5,007 nucleotides of DNA, from NCBI GenBank assembly GCA_026125835.1, contig JAHCKJ010000176.1, positions 1 to 5,007 on the forward strand. Direction: 5' to 3'. Position numbers and translations under genes: made by a program. Below, piece after piece: positions 1-5,007 of this stretch; the stretch's first letter is position 1, and each line of letters begins with the position of its first letter. The notes under the pieces were generated by a model. It was not told the DNA's origin, did not search any database, and was given only the letters and a program-made list of their open reading frames with translations. This DNA comes from Sphingopyxis sp. GTDB lineage: Bacteria; Pseudomonadota; Alphaproteobacteria; Sphingomonadales; Sphingomonadaceae.

Positions 1-964
<964 letters not shown>

Positions 965-974
965 CCACCCCAGC

Positions 975-1517
975 ATGGGAAGTCTGACGGCTCTGGATAT
1001 CCTCGTGCTGACGCTCGTCGGCGGCAGCGCGGTGCTCGGTTTTTCGCGCGGCCTGGTGCAGGAGGTGACGACGTTGCTCGCCTGGGTGCTGGCGATCGCG
1101 GCGGTGCGATTCTTCCACCCGGCGGTCACCGACCTGCTGACAGGCTGGGTCGGGACCGAGGGCGGCGCGGCGATGCTGGCGTTCGTGCTGCTGTTCGGCG
1201 GCGTTTTCGCTTTTGCCAAATGGGGGTCGCGTGCGATGGGGCAGCGCAGCCGCGCGTCGCTCGTCGGCGGATTCGACCGCGGGCTGGGGGCCGGGTTCGG
1301 CGCGGTGAAGGGGCTGATGATCGCCGCGATCGGCTTTATGGCGGTCACGCTGCTCTACGATATCGGCTATGGCAACGCCCAGCGTCCCGCGTGGATGACC
1401 GACAGCCGCACCTATCCCGCACTCAATGCCACCAGCAAGGCGCTGAGCCAGGTGATCGCCGATCGACGCGCCCAGGCGCGCGAGGCCGAGGCCAAAGCCG
1501 GCGCATCGGCGCCATGA
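975..1517 (+). CDS. cvpA: CvpA family inner-membrane protein
   Basis: A 180-residue member of the CvpA family, named for colicin V production in E. coli. It is an inner-membrane protein whose molecular role is poorly defined and which has been linked to envelope or bile-salt resistance in enterics. About four hydrophobic segments are visible, near residues 6-23, 31-48, 64-82 and 107-128. Two family hallmarks are present: RGLVQEVTTLLAWV (26-37 and on) after the first segment, and GGFDRGLGAGFGAVKG (98-113) before the last. The charged, Ala/Arg/Glu-rich tail (about 160-180) is probably cytoplasmic. The start is well fixed: the frame has a stop at 945-947 and no other start codon before the ATG at 975. 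No clear Shine-Dalgarno sequence precedes it, so translation may depend on coupling to radA 10 bases upstream. In many proteobacteria cvpA precedes purF, but here a scaffold-like gene follows with an ATGA overlap. The family call is firm; the function is not. Confidence 0.9.
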   Translation: MGSLTALDILVLTLVGGSAVLGFSRGLVQEVTTLLAWVLAIAAVRFFHPAVTDLLTGWVGTEGGAAMLAFVLLFGGVFAFAKWGSRAMGQRSRASLVGGFDRGLGAGFGAVKGLMIAAIGFMAVTLLYDIGYGNAQRPAWMTDSRTYPALNATSKALSQVIADRRAQAREAEAKAGASAP

Positions 1518-1942
1518 GCGCGCCGCTCTATAATCGCGACATATTGGCACTGGCGGTGGCGACGGCGGAGCATCTGCCGCGTCCCGCGGCGCGATTTCAT
1601 GCGAGCGTGCGGGCGCCGCTGTGCGGCAGTCGCATCCTGCTCGATCTCGATGCCGATGCTGCCGGGCGGGTGGCCGACGTCGGAATGCACGTCGAAGCCT
1701 GCGCGCTGGGGCAGGCGGCGGCAACCTTGCTGGCACGGCATGTCCGGGGCCGGACGATCGCCGACATGCGCGGCGCGCGAAATGCGATCGCGGCATGGTT
1801 TGCGGGCGAAGGCGAGCCGCCCGACTGGCCGGGTTTTGATCTGCTCGCCCCCGCACGCGACTATCCGGCGCGGCACGGCGCCATATTGCTGCCGTTCGAC
1901 GCCGCTATTGCGGCGCTCGAAGCGCGGGTCGCGGCGGCATGA
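1514..1942 (+). CDS. IscU/NifU N-terminal-like iron-sulfur scaffold homologue
   Basis: A 142-residue soluble protein resembling the IscU/NifU-N fold, whose classic members hold a nascent [2Fe-2S] cluster on three cysteines for transfer to apo-proteins. Two of the three can be placed: Cys37 in APLCGS (bases 1622-1624), matching the IscU APxCGD site, and Cys63 in EACALGQAAATLL (bases 1700-1702), matching the GCGxAxA helix. At the third site the sequence reads RHGAILLPFDA (from residue 120). The usual His is kept (His121), but Cys is replaced by Gly122. The Asp of CGD is Ser39. Similar degenerate proteins are annotated as iron-sulfur cluster assembly scaffold proteins in alphaproteobacteria, from memory. 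The frame stays open upstream to at least 1220. The ATG at 1514 is chosen because it forms an ATGA overlap with the cvpA stop and homology begins there. The end overlaps the antiporter start in the same way. No isc or suf genes are nearby, so real scaffold activity is uncertain. Confidence 0.82.
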   Translation: MSAPLYNRDILALAVATAEHLPRPAARFHASVRAPLCGSRILLDLDADAAGRVADVGMHVEACALGQAAATLLARHVRGRTIADMRGARNAIAAWFAGEGEPPDWPGFDLLAPARDYPARHGAILLPFDAAIAALEARVAAA

Positions 1943-3810
1943 CCCTGCTCGCGCTGTCGGCAGTGGCAGCGGAAAAGGCCGCCGAACAAGCGACCGATAC
2001 CGCGCTGGTTGAAGGCGCTATCCTGCTCGGCGTGGCGACGCTGTTCGTCCTGTTGTTCCGCCGCCTGGGGCTGGGCGCCGTACTCGGCTATCTGATCGCG
2101 GGTTCGTTGGTCGGGCCTTATGGATTGGGGCTGGTTGGCGGGGGCGAATCCAAACTCGCCTTTGCCGAGATCGGCATTGCCTTTCTGTTGTTTCTGGTGG
2201 GGCTGGAATTGCATCCGCGCCGCCTGTGGAACATGCGGCGGGCGATCTTCGGTCTCGGGTTCGCCCAGGTCGCGATCACCGGATTGATCCTGTCCGGCCT
2301 GATTTTCCTGACGCTGGGTTTCAGCTGGCAGGCGGCGCTGGCGCTGGGTTTGCCGCTCGCGCTATCCTCGACGGCGCAGGTGTTGCCGGGTTTGAAAAGC
2401 TCTGGGCGGATCAACTCGCCGTTCGGGGAGAAGGCGTTTTCTATCCTGTTGTTCCAGGATCTGGCGATCGTGCCGATGATTACCATTGTCGCTGTCCTGT
2501 CCAGGGCACCGGCCGATCCGTCGGCGCCGCCCGGCTGGCAATTGGCGCTCTACACCGTGGCGGCAATCGTCGTGCTGGTGCTCGCGGGCCGGTTCGTGGT
2601 CAATCCGCTGCTGCGCGTCATCGGCCGTTATGGCGAGCGCGAGTTGTTCGTCGTCGTCGGCCTGCTCGTCGTGATCGCCAGCGCGGCGTTTATGCACAGC
2701 CTGCATCTGTCAACGGCGCTTGGTACCTTCATCGCCGGGGTCATGCTTGCCGATTCGCCTTACCGGCACGAGATCGAGGCTGACGTCGAGCCCTTTCGTC
2801 TCGTGCTGCTCGGGCTGTTTTTTCTGGCGGTCGGCATGGTGCTCGACCTTAACGTGATTCGCGACGATCCGCTGCGGGTGGTCGGGCTGGCGGCCGGGCT
2901 GGTTGTGGTCAAGGCCACGATATTGACATTGCTGGTCCGTTTGTTCGGCAAACCCTGGAATGTCGCGCTTGGCCTCGGCCTGCTGCTCAGCCAGGGCGGC
3001 GAGTTCGGATTTCTGTTATTCACACAAGCAACCGGCGCGTTGCTTATCGCGCCCGCGGCGGCCAGCCTGTTCAGCGCCGTGGTGACGCTGTCGATGATTT
3101 CGACGCCCTTCCTCATGCTGTTCGCACGGAACCTGGAATTTGCGCCCGACACCGATATCGGCGAACTCGAGGATCCCGAAAACGCGCCGCGCGGGTCGGT
3201 CATCGTCGTCGGTTACGGCCGGTTCGGACAGATTGTCACGCAGATGCTGAATGCCGTCGATTGTTCGGTGACGCTGATCGACAAGAAGCCGAGCCAGATC
3301 GAAACATCCGGCCGCTACAACACCAAAGTCTATTATGGCGACGGGCTGAAGGTCGATGTCCTGCGCCGGGCCGGCGCAGACGAGGCGCGTCTGATCGTTT
3401 TTTGCACCGACGACCGCAGTGTCGATGCCGCGGTGCTGGCGCCGATCGGCAAGGCGTTCCCCGACGCAAAACTTCTGATGCGCGTTTTCGACCGCCGCCA
3501 GTTGATGGCTGTCGACGGCGCGCGGATCAGCGGAGCGATCCGCGAGACTTTTGAAAGTTCCATCGCGCTGGGACTTATGGCGCTCCGGCAGCTCGATATC
3601 GACGACGGCGAAATTGCCGACGTCGAACAGGCGCTGCGCCACCTCGACGCGACGCGGCTCGACGCGCAGATTCGCGAAGGCGACCTGGCGGCGGGAATGG
3701 ACCATCGGTTTGTCGCCGGGGGCGGACGACAAGCGGCCAGCGTCCTGGAAGCGTTGCGCGAGCGCCGCCGTACCGCCAAGCTGGCCAGAGAGGAACCCGC
3801 GACGGGTTAA
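1939..3810 (+). CDS. KefB/KefC-type CPA2 monovalent cation:proton antiporter with RCK_N domain
   Basis: A 623-residue inner-membrane antiporter of the CPA2 family, expected to exchange K+ (possibly Na+) for H+ and so affect cytoplasmic pH and ion balance. Residues about 22-395 are a series of hydrophobic helices holding KefC-like motifs: GYLIAGSLVGPYGLGLV (50-66), FLVGLELHPRRLW (85-97), LALSSTAQ (140-147), LLFQD with Asp174, and SQGGEFGF (351-358). HEIEADVEPF (277-286) matches the KefC regulatory loop, and LGLFFLAVGM (291-300) follows it. A linker leads to a cytosolic TrkA-N/RCK_N Rossmann domain (about 418-535). It has the dinucleotide motif GYGRFG (425-430), an acidic residue closing strand 2 (Asp448) and YGDG (466-469). 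A polar tail of about 80 residues follows with no evident TrkA_C domain. No strong ribosome-binding site is visible; the start overlaps the upstream stop as ATGA. No kefF-like oxidoreductase gene is adjacent, and whether glutathione gates this protein cannot be told. The exact ion is also unknown, so no gene symbol is given. Confidence 0.94.
   Translation: MTLLALSAVAAEKAAEQATDTALVEGAILLGVATLFVLLFRRLGLGAVLGYLIAGSLVGPYGLGLVGGGESKLAFAEIGIAFLLFLVGLELHPRRLWNMRRAIFGLGFAQVAITGLILSGLIFLTLGFSWQAALALGLPLALSSTAQVLPGLKSSGRINSPFGEKAFSILLFQDLAIVPMITIVAVLSRAPADPSAPPGWQLALYTVAAIVVLVLAGRFVVNPLLRVIGRYGERELFVVVGLLVVIASAAFMHSLHLSTALGTFIAGVMLADSPYRHEIEADVEPFRLVLLGLFFLAVGMVLDLNVIRDDPLRVVGLAAGLVVVKATILTLLVRLFGKPWNVALGLGLLLSQGGEFGFLLFTQATGALLIAPAAASLFSAVVTLSMISTPFLMLFARNLEFAPDTDIGELEDPENAPRGSVIVVGYGRFGQIVTQMLNAVDCSVTLIDKKPSQIETSGRYNTKVYYGDGLKVDVLRRAGADEARLIVFCTDDRSVDAAVLAPIGKAFPDAKLLMRVFDRRQLMAVDGARISGAIRETFESSIALGLMALRQLDIDDGEIADVEQALRHLDATRLDAQIREGDLAAGMDHRFVAGGGRQAASVLEALRERRRTAKLAREEPATG
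3807..3810. other. Shared palindromic TTAA at convergent gene ends
   Basis: The antiporter stop TAA (3808-3810, + strand) and the aroB stop TAA (3809-3807, - strand) are both taken from the palindrome TTAA, so the two convergent coding regions overlap by 4 bases. There is no space for an intergenic bidirectional terminator. I saw no GC-rich hairpin followed by a T-run near here on either strand. Confidence 0.95.
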
Positions 3811-4913
3811 TCTTGCGAAACGCGGTCCAGGAAATTCGCAACGCGATCCAGCCCATATTCGTCGGTGACGAAACTTTGCCCGATGCCGCGGGTCAGGATC
3901 AGCGGCAATTTGCCGCCGCGCACCTTTTTGTCGTGCGCCATATGCGCGGCTAGTGTCCGCCCGTCGGCGTCGACCCCGGCGCTCGCCAGGTCGGCGGGCA
4001 AACCGACTTCGGCCAGATGGTCGCGCACGCGCGTCGCGTCGGCGGCGGAGCAGAGGCCGTTCGCGGCGGAAAACTGGTGCGCGAGCACCATGCCAGCAGC
4101 AACCGCTTCGCCGTGAAGCAGCCGGTCCGAATAGCCGGTTTCGGCCTCGAGCGCATGGCCGAAGCTGTGGCCGAGGTTGAGCAGCGCGCGAATATCCTGC
4201 GTCTCGCGCTCGTCGGCGGCGACGATGCGCGCCTTGGCGGCGACGCTATGCGCGATCGCATAAGCGCGCGCGGTGCCGTCGCCCGCGAGCAGCGCCGCGC
4301 CATTCGCCTCGCACCATGCAAAGAAATCGGCGTCGTCGATCAGCCCGTATTTGACGACCTCCGCATAACCCGCGGCCAGTTCGCGGCGCGGGAGCGTTTC
4401 GAGCGTCGTCGGGTCGATGACGACCATCGCCGGTTGGTGAAAGGCGCCGATCAGGTTTTTGCCCGCGGCGACGTTGATCGCGGTCTTGCCGCCGACGCTG
4501 CTGTCGACCTGTGCAAGCAAAGTCGTCGGCACCTGGATGAAATTGCAACCGCGTTTGACGATGCTGCACGCGAAGCCGACGAGATCGCCGATCACGCCCC
4601 CGCCCAGCGCAATGACATGGTCGCTGCGCTCGATGCCCTCGCCGATCAGCCACTCGGTCAGGCGCGCGAGCCCCGCCCAGCTCTTCGTCGCCTCGCCCGG
4701 TTCGAGCACAAAGGAGGAGAAAGAGATATTCTCCATCGCCAGCGCGGTGCCGAGCGCGGCGAGATAATGGTCGGCGACATGGCGGTCGGTGACGATCATC
4801 GTGCGCGGGCGTTTCAAGAGCGGGGCGACATGGGCGCCGATGTCGCGGATCAGCCCGTCGCCGATCAGGATCGGATAGCTGCGGGCGCCGAGCTCGACGG
4901 TCAACTTTTCCAT
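3807..4913 (-). CDS. aroB: 3-dehydroquinate synthase
   Basis: AroB converts 3-deoxy-D-arabino-heptulosonate 7-phosphate to 3-dehydroquinate, the second step of the shikimate pathway to chorismate, in the cytoplasm with NAD+ and a divalent metal. At 368 residues it has the normal bacterial length. The nucleotide-binding loop GGGVIGD is at 104-110. The family signature QVPTTLLAQVDSSVGGKTAIN (127-147) is intact, with Lys143 and then Lys152 in GKNLIGAFHQP. The metal ligands expected from the family are Glu185 in GYAEVVKYG, His249 in NLGHSFGHALE and His267 in LLHGEA. Their spacing is close to that of E. coli AroB. A late DKK (328-330) is also kept. The ATG at 4913-4911 is the only plausible start and has GGAGG 10 bases upstream. 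The gene overlaps the end of aroK by 13 bases, as expected for an aroK-aroB operon whose promoter lies outside the window. All expected active-site motifs are present, so the enzyme should be functional. Confidence 0.98.
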   Translation of the reverse strand: MEKLTVELGARSYPILIGDGLIRDIGAHVAPLLKRPRTMIVTDRHVADHYLAALGTALAMENISFSSFVLEPGEATKSWAGLARLTEWLIGEGIERSDHVIALGGGVIGDLVGFACSIVKRGCNFIQVPTTLLAQVDSSVGGKTAINVAAGKNLIGAFHQPAMVVIDPTTLETLPRRELAAGYAEVVKYGLIDDADFFAWCEANGAALLAGDGTARAYAIAHSVAAKARIVAADERETQDIRALLNLGHSFGHALEAETGYSDRLLHGEAVAAGMVLAHQFSAANGLCSAADATRVRDHLAEVGLPADLASAGVDADGRTLAAHMAHDKKVRGGKLPLILTRGIGQSFVTDEYGLDRVANFLDRVSQD

Positions 4914-5007
4914 GTCGCCAGCGCCTCCAGAATTGCGCGCACCGTTTGTTCGTGCGGCGTGCTCGCCGAACTGACGCGCAGATGCGCTTCGGCATAGACG
5001 GGATTGC
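4901..5007 (-). CDS. aroK: Shikimate kinase, C-terminal end only (truncated by window edge)
   Basis: The last 34 codons of a gene entering from the right edge on the - strand, too short to be called by ORF length alone. The translation starts NPVYAEAHLRVSSASTPHEQ and ends AILEALATWKS, with stop TGA at 4903-4901. This matches the shikimate kinase C-terminus: the R-N-P-x-Y-x-E segment of the substrate/ATP-binding lid region, then a strand, then a final helix. The codon before NP is only partly inside the window (xGC), which is compatible with the CGC for the expected arginine. Shikimate kinase phosphorylates shikimate at the 3-hydroxyl using ATP, the fifth step of the pathway. Its overlap with aroB and the very common aroK-aroB order support the call. 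The P-loop and most of the protein lie outside the window, so integrity cannot be judged. Confidence 0.92.
   Translation of the reverse strand, partial: NPVYAEAHLRVSSASTPHEQTVRAILEALATWKS
4924..4928 (-). promoter_or_regulatory. Ribosome binding site of aroB
   Basis: Reading the - strand, GGAGG lies 10 bases before the aroB ATG and within the last codons of aroK. It supports the ATG at 4913 as the start. The spacing is slightly long but acceptable. It is the only clear Shine-Dalgarno sequence I found at a gene start in the window. Confidence 0.7.

Noticed and set aside
1220..1513. Possible N-terminal extension of the scaffold-like gene, whose frame is open back to 1220
   Set aside because: The extension is Arg-rich, overlaps the conserved end of cvpA out of frame, and scaffold homology begins only after the ATG at 1514, which forms a standard ATGA overlap.
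3016..3732. 238-codon open frame on the - strand opposite the antiporter RCK_N region
   Set aside because: It is a shadow of the antiporter coding frame with no recognisable motif and no start signal.
4246..4995. 249-codon - strand frame reaching the right edge, as a candidate for the gene upstream of aroB
   Set aside because: It is Arg-rich and out of frame with both aroB and the shikimate kinase tail. The true upstream gene is the shorter frame ending at 4901, which matches the AroK C-terminus.
4017..4997. 326-codon open frame on the + strand opposite aroB
   Set aside because: It is antisense to the strongly conserved aroB, has no family resemblance, and its openness mirrors aroB codon structure.

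Overview
The window is a densely packed chromosomal segment from a high-GC alphaproteobacterium, most likely a sphingomonad (Sphingopyxis/Sphingomonas-like). The lineage call is inferred from codon use rich in G and C at third positions, the protein sequences, and the gene combination. Nothing suggests mobile DNA, phage, CRISPR or rRNA/tRNA. Every base except about 10 lies inside a gene, so no intergenic stretch is long enough to hold an operon promoter or a separate regulatory element.

Layout: four genes run on the + strand: the 3' two thirds of radA (2-964), a cvpA-family membrane protein (975-1517), a small IscU/NifU-N-like Fe-S scaffold homologue (1514-1942) and a KefB/KefC-type CPA2 cation:proton antiporter (1939-3810). 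After a 10-bp gap between radA and cvpA, the next two junctions are 4-base ATGA overlaps, so these genes are probably co-transcribed and translationally coupled. On the - strand, converging on them, are aroB (4913-3807) and the last 34 codons of aroK (from the window edge to 4901), overlapping by 13 bases. The antiporter and aroB converge on the palindrome TTAA, and each gene takes its TAA stop from it.

Functionally these are mainly housekeeping genes. RadA processes recombination intermediates, CvpA is an inner-membrane protein of poorly defined role, the scaffold homologue may act in Fe-S metabolism, and the antiporter would exchange K+ (or Na+) for H+. AroK and AroB act in the shikimate pathway to chorismate (AroB is step 2, AroK step 5). 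No single pathway unites the + strand cluster. I found no convincing undescribed system. The points most worth a second look are the scaffold homologue, which lacks the third canonical cysteine, and the convergent junction with no room for a terminator.
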